Of a stretch of 64,000 nucleotides of DNA, positions 11,345 to 21,162 are shown in pieces (position 1 is the first letter of the stretch; each line of letters opens with the position of its first letter). The stretch comes from Paenibacillus algicola (lineage in GTDB: Bacteria > Bacillota > Bacilli > Paenibacillales > Paenibacillaceae): contig NZ_CP040396.1 in the NCBI RefSeq assembly GCF_005577435.1, positions 1,422,501 to 1,486,500 of the forward strand, in the 5' to 3' direction. The translations under genes and the position numbers were made by a program. The notes beneath the pieces were generated by a model, which saw nothing but the letters and a program-made list of their open reading frames with translations, did no database searches and was not told the DNA's origin.

Positions 11345-11752
11345 TTATTTACGCAGGTTTACACCAAACATTCCGCCTAAAGCTCCCGCTCCGATGACGA
11401 TACCAAGCAGAGTCATATCGCTGGCCGAGATGAAGCTGTTCAGAGCCAAGAAGCCAATGATCAAAAGGAGAATTCCATAGAGCAGTCCTGTGACCAGCCC
11501 ATAGTACCAGCCCTTGCTTCCGGAGCGCCTGCCGCTCGCCAACCCGCCGAACCATGCCGCTGCTCCATGGACTACGAAGGTATAGAGGCTCAGGTCCTCC
11601 TCAGATAGGCTGCTTGCCCACAGCAGCATGGAAAGTGCAAAAGCTCCTGTGAACATCCAAATGAACGCATGCAGCAGTCCCGACAAAATGGGGTTCGTAA
11701 TGCGCAGCGTGATCAAACGCCGGATGGACTCCAATATAACCGCCCCTTTCAT
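11345..11752 (-). CDS. yrzE: TIGR04086-type membrane protein (YrzE-like)
   Basis: A 135-aa protein with four predicted membrane segments (about 24-46, 58-74, 82-105 and 108-131), rich in Gly. Segments resemble the TIGR04086 family found in endospore formers, to which B. subtilis YrzE belongs. Function is unknown. The assignment rests on length, topology and synteny, since YrzE also lies between yajC and spoVB in B. subtilis. It is transcribed toward the PAP2 gene and separated from it by 12 bp, so they probably form an operon. Confidence 0.75.
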   Translation of the reverse strand: MKGAVILESIRRLITLRITNPILSGLLHAFIWMFTGAFALSMLLWASSLSEEDLSLYTFVVHGAAAWFGGLASGRRSGSKGWYYGLVTGLLYGILLLIIGFLALNSFISASDMTLLGIVIGAGALGGMFGVNLRK

Positions 11753-11921
11753 TAACAGTATTGGTTGTAATTCATTGTATGGCCAAGCCCCTGCAGATAG
11801 TACAAATAAACAGTTTACATGATTACCATTAATTGAACACCGCCCTTCGAATGGAAATCTCTCTTCCAGGTCAGAATAGCAGTACCTTAGCAGTCTCTAT
11901 TGCAGGCAGGGAGGGCATTTC

Positions 11922-12707
11922 ATGTTTAAGGATGTATTTGGAAATCCTATTGTCGTGTTAATTTTACGAACCATGCTGATGTATGGCGTAACTTTTCTCA
12001 TGATGCGGATTATGGGGAAAAGAGAGATCGGCAAGCTGTCTATTTTTGATCTCGTCATCTCTATTATGATTGCTGAAATTGCGGTGGTTGTTATTGAAGA
12101 TGTCAGCAAACCGCTCCATGAAGGGCTGATTCCAATTGTGGTGCTGGTCCTCGTCCAGGTGCTGCTGGCTTTCTGGGGATTGAATAACCGAAAGGTGAGG
12201 CAGATTTTTGACGGCAAGCCGAGTGTCATTATATCGAATGGAAAGCTGAACCGTAAGGAAATGAGCAAGCTCCGGTATAACCTCGATGACCTGATGCAGC
12301 AGCTGAGAGGTAAGGATGTTGATAGCTTGGCTGATGTGGAATTTGCGGTATTGGAAACCAGCGGACAGCTAACGGTCATTCAAAAGGACGATAGTTCATC
12401 TTCACCATCCTCTTCCCAAGACAAGGAAAGCAGCAAAGAAACGGGGACTTCAGCAGGCACCCGCCGCAAGACAGGATACAAGGAGGAGCCGGTTCCTATC
12501 CCGTATGAAAAAATCAAGTATCAGGGTCTGCCCGTCCCGCTCATTATGGATGGCAAGGTGCAGGATGAGAACCTGAGCATGGTGGATAAGAACCGGTTCT
12601 GGCTGAAAAATGAAATACGAAAGCATGGAGTGCGTGATTTCAAAGATATTTTCTTATGCTCACTTGATCATAAAGGAAGAATTTACATTGATACCAAAGA
12701 CAAATAG
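11922..12707 (+). CDS. yrbG: DUF421 membrane protein (YetF/YrbG family)
   Basis: The 261-aa protein begins with three membrane segments (about 8-27, 38-58, 69-88) and the conserved RIMGKREIGKLSIFDLVISIMIAEIA motif split across the second. A cytosolic YetF domain follows, including GKPSVIISNGKLNRKEM and LRYNLDDLMQQLR. A low-complexity Ser/Lys linker (about 155-185) separates the last part. B. subtilis YetF-family proteins are linked to spore germinant-receptor and stress functions, but no reaction is established. ATG 11922 follows ggcagggagggc. It runs convergent to spoVB with only 9 bp between the stops and no obvious terminator. Confidence 0.88.
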   Translation: MFKDVFGNPIVVLILRTMLMYGVTFLMMRIMGKREIGKLSIFDLVISIMIAEIAVVVIEDVSKPLHEGLIPIVVLVLVQVLLAFWGLNNRKVRQIFDGKPSVIISNGKLNRKEMSKLRYNLDDLMQQLRGKDVDSLADVEFAVLETSGQLTVIQKDDSSSSPSSSQDKESSKETGTSAGTRRKTGYKEEPVPIPYEKIKYQGLPVPLIMDGKVQDENLSMVDKNRFWLKNEIRKHGVRDFKDIFLCSLDHKGRIYIDTKDK

Positions 12708-12716
12708 CGCTGTCGT

Positions 12717-14303
12717 TTAGAAGCGCAGAAACCATTTGCCAAAGACAGGCATACGGGAAAGATCGCGGGCTGTCACTAAACGTGTAGCAAAAACCGCAGC
12801 CGTATACAGTATCACACTGACTCCTGCTGCACAGATAAACTGGAGCCATGGCCGTTCGGTGAAGGGCAGATGCAAATAACTATACAGCAGGCCTGCCCCC
12901 ATCATCAGCATGACAGCAAGGGTCTTCACATAATCAAGCCATTTAAAACGGAAGCCGATCATTCTGGACACGCTGATGCTGTGCAGCAAGGTGACCGTGA
13001 TGCTGTTGACAATAATGGCAATGACAGCTCCATGAATGCCGAATTCCGGATTAGAGGACAGGTATAGAATGAGCCCCAGCTTGATACAAGCCCCGATTAG
13101 CGTGTTGATTAATGCCTTGCCTGGACGGTCCAGGGCCTGTAACGCAGCCTGCAGCGGAGCCTGTACATAAAGAAATAAAGCAAAGGGCGCCATTAGCTGA
13201 AGCATCCCGGCAATGTCTGCATTATCGTAAAGCAACAGACATAGCGGCTCCGCGAGCACGTACATAATGACAGCAAAAGGCGCACCCGTCACCATCGCCA
13301 GCCTCAACGCCTGGTTCATGCGTTTATGGATCAGTGCGCGGTCGTTACGGGCAGCAGCCTCTGATAGTGACGGAACCAGCGCAACCGCGAGTGACATTGT
13401 AATTGCTCCTGGCAGCAGCAGCAGCGGAATAATCATTCCCTGCAGGGCACCATACTGCGCCGTGGCAGCCGCCGTGGCGATGCCTGCAAGGGCGAGGCTT
13501 CTGGCCGTGATGATAGACTCCAGCAAGTAAGATAACGAACCGACCATTCTGCCGCCCGTAACAGGTAGTGCTATGCCGAGGAGTCGGGACAGCAGGCTTC
13601 GCTTGCTCTGTGTATCGACAAAGGACTGCCCGGTGATGCTCTGGACAGGCGGGGTCATATTCGGCAGTCGCTGCTGCTCCTTGCTGTACTGCCACAAAAG
13701 CACGAACATACCGAGCAGCTCCCCGACGGCCGTGCCGAGCATCGCCCCGGCTGCGCCGAAGGCCAGCCCTTTGGGCATCAGCAGATGAGCAAACCACAGC
13801 ATACAAACAATTCGGACAATGGTCTCAATGATGGATGAAGCGGCAGAAGGGACCATATTTTGCTTGCCTTGAAAATAACCCCGGTATACGGCTGAGACCG
13901 CAATAATGATCATCATGGGTGTCATGCTGACAAAGGTGTAATAGACACGCTCATCCGGCAGAATAACCTGCGTAATCCAAGGCGCGAGCCACAGGCTGAT
14001 GCCCATAAAAATTGTACCGAGCGTCAAGGTGAGGATCAGGCTGACACGGAGGATCTGCTGGGAGCGGGCGGTTTGGCCGGCGCCTTCGGCCTCCGCTACC
14101 ATTTTTGCAATAGCAAGCGGGATGCCGCCTGTAATCAAAGTCACGAGTACGATGAAAAAAGGATACCCGAGCTGATAGATACCGACTCCTTCAGGACCGA
14201 TAATCCGGGGCAGCGCAATCCGCGGTATAAAACCGAGAAGTCGGTTCAGAATCCCGGCTGTCAGCAGGATGATCGTTCCTTTAATAAATGACTGCTTGTT
14301 CAA
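12717..14303 (-). CDS. spoVB: Stage V sporulation protein B (polysaccharide flippase family)
   Basis: SpoVB belongs to the MVF/MATE-like flippase superfamily and is needed for spore cortex synthesis, probably translocating a lipid-linked peptidoglycan precursor. The product has about 14 membrane spans and the typical N-terminus KQSFIKGTIILLTAG followed by NRLLGFIPRI and GPEGVGIYQL. The TTG at 14303 (giving MNKQSFIKG, 528 aa) matches family N-termini and has gaggag 12 nt upstream. The upstream ATG at 14333 would add ten residues but has no ribosome binding site. Synteny with comN and secDF agrees with B. subtilis. Confidence 0.92.
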   Translation of the reverse strand: MNKQSFIKGTIILLTAGILNRLLGFIPRIALPRIIGPEGVGIYQLGYPFFIVLVTLITGGIPLAIAKMVAEAEGAGQTARSQQILRVSLILTLTLGTIFMGISLWLAPWITQVILPDERVYYTFVSMTPMMIIIAVSAVYRGYFQGKQNMVPSAASSIIETIVRIVCMLWFAHLLMPKGLAFGAAGAMLGTAVGELLGMFVLLWQYSKEQQRLPNMTPPVQSITGQSFVDTQSKRSLLSRLLGIALPVTGGRMVGSLSYLLESIITARSLALAGIATAAATAQYGALQGMIIPLLLLPGAITMSLAVALVPSLSEAAARNDRALIHKRMNQALRLAMVTGAPFAVIMYVLAEPLCLLLYDNADIAGMLQLMAPFALFLYVQAPLQAALQALDRPGKALINTLIGACIKLGLILYLSSNPEFGIHGAVIAIIVNSITVTLLHSISVSRMIGFRFKWLDYVKTLAVMLMMGAGLLYSYLHLPFTERPWLQFICAAGVSVILYTAAVFATRLVTARDLSRMPVFGKWFLRF

Positions 14304-14483
14304 GGCATAATCCAACTCCTCGGCTTCTATCATGAAATGGATGTGTTGTATAGGATATGCCTGACCTGTCCCAACTCATGACATGACTTTTTTGAAAGGA
14401 CAGAGGTGAGAAAAAGAAGGAATCCCTTACTGGCAGTCGAATGTGTTAAGGTATTACAACATGAACAAGGGGGCTGAGCCGGT

Positions 14484-14744
14484 ATGGATAAGGAGCCGTT
14501 TGAGAACGAGGAATGGGTACAAGCCCTAAATATGATTTGCGAAAGCAAAGCCGAAGAAATGCGATTGATCGGGTATGAGCAGGTGACGGCTGATGATATC
14601 TGGCGCTGTGTCAGCAGTAAATATGAGAAGACCGGTATCCCGCCGCTGCATAAGCTGGTGAATGACGTCTTGTCGCTAAAGGCGACAGCGCTGATGAATT
14701 ATATGACCATTGCCGCATATAAGGGATCTCCTTTTCAATACTGA
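14484..14744 (+). CDS. comN: Post-transcriptional regulator ComN-like
   Basis: An 86-aa protein matching the ComN/YrzD family: EEWVQALNMICESKAEEM, then a helical segment GYEQVTADDIWRCV and LHKLVNDVLSLKATALMNYMTI near the C-terminus. In B. subtilis ComN controls comE mRNA and localises to division sites and poles with DivIVA. ATG 14484 follows aaggggg. Its place between spoVB and secDF is the same as in B. subtilis. Confidence 0.85.
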   Translation: MDKEPFENEEWVQALNMICESKAEEMRLIGYEQVTADDIWRCVSSKYEKTGIPPLHKLVNDVLSLKATALMNYMTIAAYKGSPFQY

Positions 14745-14806
14745 GAGGCAGGTCTCTTTGCTGTGACGAGAGGCCGGCGGCGAGGCTTGCGACAAATTTT
14801 GATAAA

Positions 14807-14835
14807 TTGACTGAGTTTTGGCGCATGGCTATAAT
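14807..14835 (+). promoter_or_regulatory. Sigma-A promoter of secD-secF
   Basis: TTGACT at 14807-14812 and TATAAT at 14830-14835 with an ideal 17-bp spacer, placing the transcript start about 30 bp before secD. Confidence 0.85.
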
Positions 14836-14871
14836 AGGAATATTGAGACAAAAGGGGGAACTAGGGACGGC

Positions 14872-16122
14872 ATGAAAAGAATCATCAGTTTCATCGCTAC
14901 CGTGCTCGTGGTTACCGGAATCATGATATTCACGAGTCCGGGATTGGTTCAAGACGTCCGATTGGGTCTGGATCTTAAGGGCGGCTTTGAAATCCTGTAC
15001 GAAGCAGAGCCATTGGCAGAGGGGCAGGAAGTAACTCCCGAATCTCTCCAGGAAACCGCCAAGAGCCTGCAGAAGCGTGCAGACGCAATAGGCACGACGG
15101 AGCCGGAGATTACGACGGAGGGAAGCAACCGGATTCGCCTAAAGGTTCCGGGAGTGGCGAACGAGGAAGAGATTCGCAAGACGATGAAGGAACCGGCTAA
15201 TTTGACGTTCCGCAGTAATGACGGCTGCGCTGAAGGCGAGGAATTTTGCAAAATTGAGCTTCGCGGCGACGATTTTGTGGAAAATGCAGCTTCGATCGGC
15301 GTAGACGGCCTGAATCAGCCTGTCGTGAATATTCAAGTCAAGGACAAGGCTAAATTTGCTGAGATTACGCAGCGGCTGCTTGGAAATCAGCTGGCGATTT
15401 ATTTGGATGACACCTTGCTGTCTGCTCCAACGGTACAAGCTGTGCTGACCGACGGCAATGCTATGATTACCGGATCAGAATCAAGAGAAGAGGCTCAGCA
15501 GCTTCGCGACACTGTTAACCTGGGTGCCTTGCCGCTGAAGCTGACCGAGAGGTATTCCCAAAGCGTGGGGGCAACCCTAGGAATGGAATCTCTGAACAAG
15601 ACGCTCCAAGCCGGCTTGATCGCTTCCGCGATTATTCTGCTGTTCATGGTTATCATTTACCGGATTCCGGGACTGATCGCCAGCTTTGCGCTCATTGTCC
15701 ATACCTGGCTGCTCATTCTTATCTTCGTGCTGGCGGATTTTACGCTGACGCTGCCCGGCATTGCAGCCTTTATTCTCGGGATCGGGATGGCAGTGGATGC
15801 CAACATTATTACTTTTGAACGGATTCGTGAAGAAATGCGAAGTGGCAAGAGTATTTCCTCCGCTGTTAAGGCTGGCGGCAAATCCTCCTTCCGCACCATT
15901 ATCGATTCCAACGTGACTACGATTATCGTGGCTGCCGTGATGTTTGCCTTCGGCACAGGATCCGTAAAGGGCTTTGCGATTGTGCTCATTCTTGAAATTA
16001 TTGTGAGTATTGCTACGAACGTATACTTCTCCCGCTTCCTGCTGAACCTCCTAGTCAAAATAGGCTGGGCAAGCAAGCCGGGCCAGTTTGGTGTAAAGGA
16101 GAGTGAGATACGTGCGCTTTGA
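14872..16122 (+). CDS. secD: Protein translocase subunit SecD
   Basis: SecD with SecF uses the proton gradient to pull preproteins through SecYEG. The 416-aa product has an N-terminal membrane segment, GLDLKGGFEI (D1 motif), an external P1 domain and five C-terminal membrane segments containing FILGIGMAVDANIITFERIREEMRSG. ATG 14872 follows agggggaactaggg. The stop overlaps the following gene. In B. subtilis SecD and SecF are fused; here they are separate proteins. Confidence 0.96.
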   Translation: MKRIISFIATVLVVTGIMIFTSPGLVQDVRLGLDLKGGFEILYEAEPLAEGQEVTPESLQETAKSLQKRADAIGTTEPEITTEGSNRIRLKVPGVANEEEIRKTMKEPANLTFRSNDGCAEGEEFCKIELRGDDFVENAASIGVDGLNQPVVNIQVKDKAKFAEITQRLLGNQLAIYLDDTLLSAPTVQAVLTDGNAMITGSESREEAQQLRDTVNLGALPLKLTERYSQSVGATLGMESLNKTLQAGLIASAIILLFMVIIYRIPGLIASFALIVHTWLLILIFVLADFTLTLPGIAAFILGIGMAVDANIITFERIREEMRSGKSISSAVKAGGKSSFRTIIDSNVTTIIVAAVMFAFGTGSVKGFAIVLILEIIVSIATNVYFSRFLLNLLVKIGWASKPGQFGVKESEIRAL

Positions 16123-17020
16123 AAATTTTGATTTTGTACGGTTAAGCCGATATTTTTATATGTTTTCCATTGCACTGACCGTGGCGGGCCTGATCTTCCT
16201 GTCCGTATTCAACTTGAATTACGGCGTTGATTTCCGTTCCGGCTCGAACGTGGATGTGACGACAGAGAAAACCCTCACCGAGGCACAGCTGCAGCCGATC
16301 GTGGATGGACTTGATGTCGGTGATCAGACGACGATTACACCGGGTTCAGACCGTATTAATATCCGCTTTAGTGACGTACTGTCAGAGCAGCAGGATGCTG
16401 CTTTGAAAGCAGGCATTCTACAGCTGGACGCCAGTGCTTCCTTTGAGGTTAACACGGTTGATCCGGAGATGGCCAGAGAGCTGGGCCGAAATGCGATTTA
16501 TGCGGTGCTGCTGTCGTGTATCGGGATCATTATCTATGTCAGCATCCGCTTTGAATGGCGCTTTGCTGTAGCGGCAATTGTTGCATTGCTCCATGATGCT
16601 TTTGTTGTGGTCAGCGTATTCTCCATTCTGCGGCTGGAGGTGGATGTCACCTTCATTATCGCGGTCCTGACCATTATCGGTTACTCCATTAACGATACCA
16701 TCGTGATCTTTGACCGGATTCGCGAGAATCTGAGGTTCGCCAAAATCAAGAAACACAGCGATCTGGTGGACCTGGTCAATAAAAGTGTGGCGCAGACGTT
16801 CAAGCGCTCCATTTACACGGCCCTGACCGTGCTGATTGCGGCATTGCTCATGCTCATGATGGGCGGAGAGTCGATCCGCATGTTCTCGCTCGCGATCGTG
16901 ATTGGTCTCTTGTTCGGTGCTTATTCTTCCATTTTCATTGCGAGTCCGCTGTGGCTGCTGCTGAAAGGGAAGAATGTGAACAAGCCCAAAGCACCAAAGC
17001 CTTCCACCTCGGAGGTCTAG
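16112..17020 (+). CDS. secF: Protein translocase subunit SecF
   Basis: The partner of SecD. The 302-aa product has FNLNYGVDFRSGSNVDV near the N-terminus and six membrane segments with GYSINDTIVIFDRIRENLR and KRSIYTALTVLIAALLML. The start is taken as GTG 16112 because aaggag at 16096-16101 lies 10 nt upstream. GTG 16103 is too close to that site. The frame overlaps secD by 11 bp, consistent with coupling. Confidence 0.95.
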   Translation: MRFENFDFVRLSRYFYMFSIALTVAGLIFLSVFNLNYGVDFRSGSNVDVTTEKTLTEAQLQPIVDGLDVGDQTTITPGSDRINIRFSDVLSEQQDAALKAGILQLDASASFEVNTVDPEMARELGRNAIYAVLLSCIGIIIYVSIRFEWRFAVAAIVALLHDAFVVVSVFSILRLEVDVTFIIAVLTIIGYSINDTIVIFDRIRENLRFAKIKKHSDLVDLVNKSVAQTFKRSIYTALTVLIAALLMLMMGGESIRMFSLAIVIGLLFGAYSSIFIASPLWLLLKGKNVNKPKAPKPSTSEV

Positions 17021-17082
17021 ATATTTCTCCTTCTGAAGCTGAAGGCGTAGTCAACTCTGTAAAGCTCAATACCATAAGACAG

Positions 17083-17110
17083 AAAGCCGTGTCGCAGGCG
17101 ACGCGGCTTT
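17083..17110 (+). terminator. Terminator-like hairpin after secF
   Basis: A 13-bp stem (aaagccgtgtcgc with gcgacgcggcttt, one wobble) and a two-base loop. The T tract is short (ttt then ctaagtt), so termination may be partial. Confidence 0.55.
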
Positions 17111-17166
17111 CTAAGTTACCGGCTGGTAAATACCAAGGCAAAAGTATATCCAAGGAGGGGCCTTAG

Positions 17167-18117
17167 GTGAACAATGTTCAGGTGCAGCGCGGCAGCAAAG
17201 CGGTGAGCGTGGCTGTAGCTTGTGACTTTACCCTCGCTCTGGTTAAAGGAGCAGCGGGAATGTTCCTGGGCAGCCTGGCGCTCATGGCAGATAGTCTGCA
17301 TACGGCGGCTCAGGGAGTAACGCTATGGAAAACCGGCGTCGAGGAGGGAGCGCGGTCCAAGGGAAACCGTGCAGGGAAACGCATGCAGTCTTATGAAGTG
17401 ACAATGCTTCTGATTCCACTTGTCTTGATTACATTAGCGCTCTTCATGGTCTACAATCGTGTAGGACAGCTATGGAGCGGCAGCCCTGAAGCTCCGGACA
17501 GCTTCACGCTTATTATTGTGCTGGCAGCGCTGCTCCTCAATGAAGCGGTCTTTCGCTATCATGCCGGCAGAAGCAAGGCCAACAGCCCGCTGCTGCAGGC
17601 TCATACCCGGAATCATCGGACAGGCATTTATTCCTCACTCCTTGTTATTGCGGGTGCGGGCCTGACCTTGGCAGGGGAGTACGGCGAGGTCCCTGTCTTG
17701 CTGTATTGTGATCTGGCAGCGTCTTTGATGGTCTATGCTCTTGTCATTTGGAGAGGCTTGAAGCTGCTTAGAGAGGCGATATATAAAGAGGACATCCTGG
17801 TGGATGCTTTATGTGAAGATCACGGGATGGACTATGTAGAGACCATCCAACGCGTGTATGGCGTCATTACCGTAGAGGAGCTAAAGGTGCAGCCTCTGGG
17901 ATCAGCTCAGATCCAGCTGGAGGTCAAGGTCAGCGTGAATCCTTTAATTACAGTGATTGAGGCACATGAAATTGCCGATCGTGCGTCGCGGCTGCTTCAG
18001 CAGCGGTTTCCCCAGGTTACCAAGATCCAGATGATCACGGCACCTTACGAAACGGGATATCCTTATAAATCGAATATGGACTTAAATGATAATAACCTGC
18101 CGACATTGCCGCAATAA
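17167..18117 (+). CDS. Cation diffusion facilitator-like protein with degenerate metal site
   Basis: The 316-aa protein has the CDF fold: membrane segments in the first 200 residues with LGSLALMADSLHTAAQG in TM2 and HTRNHRTGIYSSLLVIAG in TM5, and a C-terminal cytosolic alpha-beta domain (about 225-300). In canonical CDF transporters both helices carry HxxxD or DxxxD metal ligands. Here only His45 remains. The expected partner is Gln49, and the TM5 pair reads Asn149 and Gly153. Classical Zn/Mn export is therefore doubtful. GTG 17167 follows aaggagggg. It lies between secF and recJ, where other Paenibacillus also have a CDF-like gene by my recollection. Confidence 0.8.
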   Translation: MNNVQVQRGSKAVSVAVACDFTLALVKGAAGMFLGSLALMADSLHTAAQGVTLWKTGVEEGARSKGNRAGKRMQSYEVTMLLIPLVLITLALFMVYNRVGQLWSGSPEAPDSFTLIIVLAALLLNEAVFRYHAGRSKANSPLLQAHTRNHRTGIYSSLLVIAGAGLTLAGEYGEVPVLLYCDLAASLMVYALVIWRGLKLLREAIYKEDILVDALCEDHGMDYVETIQRVYGVITVEELKVQPLGSAQIQLEVKVSVNPLITVIEAHEIADRASRLLQQRFPQVTKIQMITAPYETGYPYKSNMDLNDNNLPTLPQ

Positions 18118-18159
18118 ATAACATCCGCTGTGAAAGCATAAAGCAGGCAGGGAAGAAAG

Positions 18160-20574
18160 GTGAAGACAATCGTGCTGTACCCCAAGTATGAATGGCGGGT
18201 GCCCCCGCCGAATCAAGAAGCAGCCCGAAGGCTGGCCGAGGAACTGTCCATCTCTCCGCTGACCGCTTCATTGATGGCGGTCCGCGGGATCGAGAGCATA
18301 GAAGCTGCAGAGCAGTTTCTGCATGGCTCAGCGCAGCACAGCCATGATCCTATGCTATTGCATGGGATGGAGCAGGCTGTGCCTCGAATAAGAAAAGCAC
18401 TTCAGGAGCAGGAGCATATTCTCATCTACGGGGATTATGATGCAGACGGCGTGTCCAGCACTACGCTGATGATTCAGCTTATGCGCCATCTCGAGGCATC
18501 CTATGATATATATATCCCGCATCGTTCGAACGAGGGCTATGGTCTTCATAATCATGCGATTGATTGGGCATACCAGCAGGGAGTATCCCTGATCATTACA
18601 GTAGATACCGGAATTAGTGCCGTAGAGCAGATTGCATATGCAAACCGCCTTGGTATAGATGTTATTGTCACTGACCATCATGAGCCTCCAGAGGTGCTGC
18701 CAGACGCTTACGCATTGATTAACCCCAAGCTGCCACACTGTCGCTATCCTTTCAAGGGCCTTGCGGGAGTAGGCGTAGCATACAAGCTGGCACAGGCTCT
18801 GGTAGAGGACCCGCCGGAGGAATGGCTTCAGATTGTTGCCATCGGTACAATTGCAGATTTAATGCCATTGCTGGAGGAAAACCGGATGCTGGTACGACAA
18901 GGTTTGGAATCCATGCGGACGACGCGCTATGAAGGTCTTCGTTCCTTGCTGTCGGTGAGCGGCATTGATGTTCCTCAGGTGACATCGGTTCATATCGCCT
19001 TTTCGGTGGCTCCTCGCATTAATGCCGCCGGCCGGATGGATCATGCTGGCAAGGCAGTAACCCTGCTGACGACCTCAAACCGTGAAGACGCAGAGCGACT
19101 GGCCTGGGAGCTCGATGCTTTGAATAAAAAGCGTCAGCAGACGGTAGATAACATCGCTGATGAAGCGCTGGGGCTGATTCAATCCAGATTTAGCCCGGAA
19201 CAGCTCCCGCCGGTGCTTGTCGTTGCAGGTGAAGGCTGGAACGAAGGTGTCGTCGGCATTGTAGCCTCCAGGCTGCTGGAGAAGTTTTATCGTCCGGTCA
19301 TTGTGCTGGGGATTGATCCTGAATCCGGCCAGTGTAAGGGCTCCGCCCGTTCGATCCCGGGCTTGGATATTTATGAGGCGCTGCATCACTGCAAGGATGT
19401 CCTGGAGCATTTCGGAGGTCATCCCGCAGCAGCCGGCATGAGTTTGCACCGGGACCGGCTGCCAATGCTGGAGGAAGGGCTATGGAGCTTTGCGAAGCAG
19501 GTACTGACTGACGATCACCTGATTCCCGTACAGCAGGCGGATCTGGAATGCTCCATCCGTGAGATTACTTTGGCGGGTCTGGACGAGCTGGAGCTGTTGG
19601 GTCCCTATGGTATGTCCAATACGGTTCCTAAGATGGTTTTTCGGGAGGTTACGGTCATCGAGGCCCGAAAAATGGGCAAGGAAAGCCGGCATCTCCGCCT
19701 TCGATTGCAGCAGGAACAAGGCGTACTTGAAGCTGTTGGCTTCGGCTACGGCCATCTCGCTGACGTGCTTCCCTCTGGAACCTCAATCAGTGTTCTGGGA
19801 GAAATGTCAGTCAACGAATGGAACGGCAGCCGAAAACCGCAGCTTTTGATTCAGGATCTGGCTGTCCCGCAGAAGCAGGTATTTGATCTGCGGAATACGG
19901 CAGAACCGATTCGAGAGCTGCAGCGCTTTCGGGCACAATGGGAAAGAGAGCTTCGCTGTCCGGAGCCCCGCTGTGCGGTGGTTATGAAAGAAAGCCGGCT
20001 GTCAGAAGTGAAAGAGGAATTGTCTAATCTATCCCTTTGGGTATATGATAGAACAGCCGGATTTCGTCCAGGCAGCTCTCTGGCGAAAGAGAGCCGCCTG
20101 GAGGATCTATCGGTCATGTTCATGGTGGATTTACCGGATTCTTTAGATGAGCTGGATTCATTGCTGGCGGCATTCCGGGATGTTCCCAACATCGTGTTGC
20201 TGCATTCGGCTCGGGACCCGCAGGAGCGGCTTCAGGTGCCGACCCGAGAGCAGTTCAAAACGCTCTATGCCGTATTAGCCGGCTTGGGTTCTCGTCCTGC
20301 TTCCAGCAAAGATGTCGTGGCTTCAATGAAGAAACACTCTGCTCTGTCGGACGCCATGCTATCTCAGGTATTGAAGGTGTTTGAGGAGCTGGCATTTATT
20401 CAGGTGTCGGAGGGACATATTTATTTCGTGCCCAAGCCGGAGAAGAAGCCGCTGGAAGCCTCGGCTCACTTCAGATCCTTGACCCGTCTGGCCGAGATGG
20501 AGCAGTACATGAAATTCGGAAGCGCTGATCAAGTGAGACACTGGATGTACAGCCGTACAGCAGGCGCATCTTAG
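18160..20574 (+). CDS. recJ: Single-stranded-DNA-specific exonuclease RecJ
   Basis: RecJ degrades 5' single-stranded ends in recombination and repair. The 804-aa protein has the DHH-phosphoesterase motifs GDYDADGVSST (about 85-95) and TDHHEPPE (about 168), then GVAYKLAQAL, the DHHA1 region RSIPGLDIYEAL with FGGHPAAAGMS, an OB fold and the C-terminal extension usual in Firmicutes. GTG 18160 is the likely start, preceded by agggaag. It is followed by apt, as in B. subtilis. Confidence 0.95.
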   Translation: MKTIVLYPKYEWRVPPPNQEAARRLAEELSISPLTASLMAVRGIESIEAAEQFLHGSAQHSHDPMLLHGMEQAVPRIRKALQEQEHILIYGDYDADGVSSTTLMIQLMRHLEASYDIYIPHRSNEGYGLHNHAIDWAYQQGVSLIITVDTGISAVEQIAYANRLGIDVIVTDHHEPPEVLPDAYALINPKLPHCRYPFKGLAGVGVAYKLAQALVEDPPEEWLQIVAIGTIADLMPLLEENRMLVRQGLESMRTTRYEGLRSLLSVSGIDVPQVTSVHIAFSVAPRINAAGRMDHAGKAVTLLTTSNREDAERLAWELDALNKKRQQTVDNIADEALGLIQSRFSPEQLPPVLVVAGEGWNEGVVGIVASRLLEKFYRPVIVLGIDPESGQCKGSARSIPGLDIYEALHHCKDVLEHFGGHPAAAGMSLHRDRLPMLEEGLWSFAKQVLTDDHLIPVQQADLECSIREITLAGLDELELLGPYGMSNTVPKMVFREVTVIEARKMGKESRHLRLRLQQEQGVLEAVGFGYGHLADVLPSGTSISVLGEMSVNEWNGSRKPQLLIQDLAVPQKQVFDLRNTAEPIRELQRFRAQWERELRCPEPRCAVVMKESRLSEVKEELSNLSLWVYDRTAGFRPGSSLAKESRLEDLSVMFMVDLPDSLDELDSLLAAFRDVPNIVLLHSARDPQERLQVPTREQFKTLYAVLAGLGSRPASSKDVVASMKKHSALSDAMLSQVLKVFEELAFIQVSEGHIYFVPKPEKKPLEASAHFRSLTRLAEMEQYMKFGSADQVRHWMYSRTAGAS

Positions 20575-20617
20575 GTAAAGACAAGCCATTAGAACTGAGA
20601 TACAGGAGGAGATTGTA

Positions 20618-21130
20618 TTGGATTTCAAGGATTACATTCGCGTTATACCTGACTTTCCCCACGAGGGAATCAGCTTTAAGGACATTACGACCCTGTTAAA
20701 GCACGGCGGCGTATACAAGCAAGCGATTGATGAGCTGAAAAAAATGGTAGAGCATCTGCACATTGATGTTATTGCAGGTCCGGAAGCCCGGGGATTTGTT
20801 GTCGGTGCGCCGCTGGCTTATGCACTGGGGGTCGGTTTTGCGCCGATCCGTAAGAGCGGAAAGCTGCCTTACGAAACGATTGAAGTAGGCTATGATCTGG
20901 AATACGGAAAAGACCAGCTTGCCATGCATATCGATGCCGTCGAGAAAGGGCAGAACGTCCTTATCGCCGATGATCTGCTTGCTACCGGCGGAACGATTTC
21001 GACTTCAGTGAACCTGGTTCGTCAGTTGGGTGGAAACGTCGTAGGAGCTGCTTTTATGATTGAGCTGTCAGATCTGAATGGACGTGACAAGCTTCCAGAC
21101 ATTGATGTCTACACGCTCATGAACTACTAG
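20618..21130 (+). CDS. apt: Adenine phosphoribosyltransferase
   Basis: Apt converts adenine and PRPP to AMP. The 170-aa length is standard. Visible are IRVIPDFPHEGISFKDIT at the N-terminus, GPEARGFVVGAPLAYALG, and the PRPP-binding motif VLIADDLLATGGT. The start is TTG 20618 after aggaggag. A bidirectional terminator separates it from the convergent permease. Confidence 0.96.
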   Translation: MDFKDYIRVIPDFPHEGISFKDITTLLKHGGVYKQAIDELKKMVEHLHIDVIAGPEARGFVVGAPLAYALGVGFAPIRKSGKLPYETIEVGYDLEYGKDQLAMHIDAVEKGQNVLIADDLLATGGTISTSVNLVRQLGGNVVGAAFMIELSDLNGRDKLPDIDVYTLMNY

Positions 21131-21162
21131 AACCTGGACCGGGAGTTTCCCGGGAAATAACG

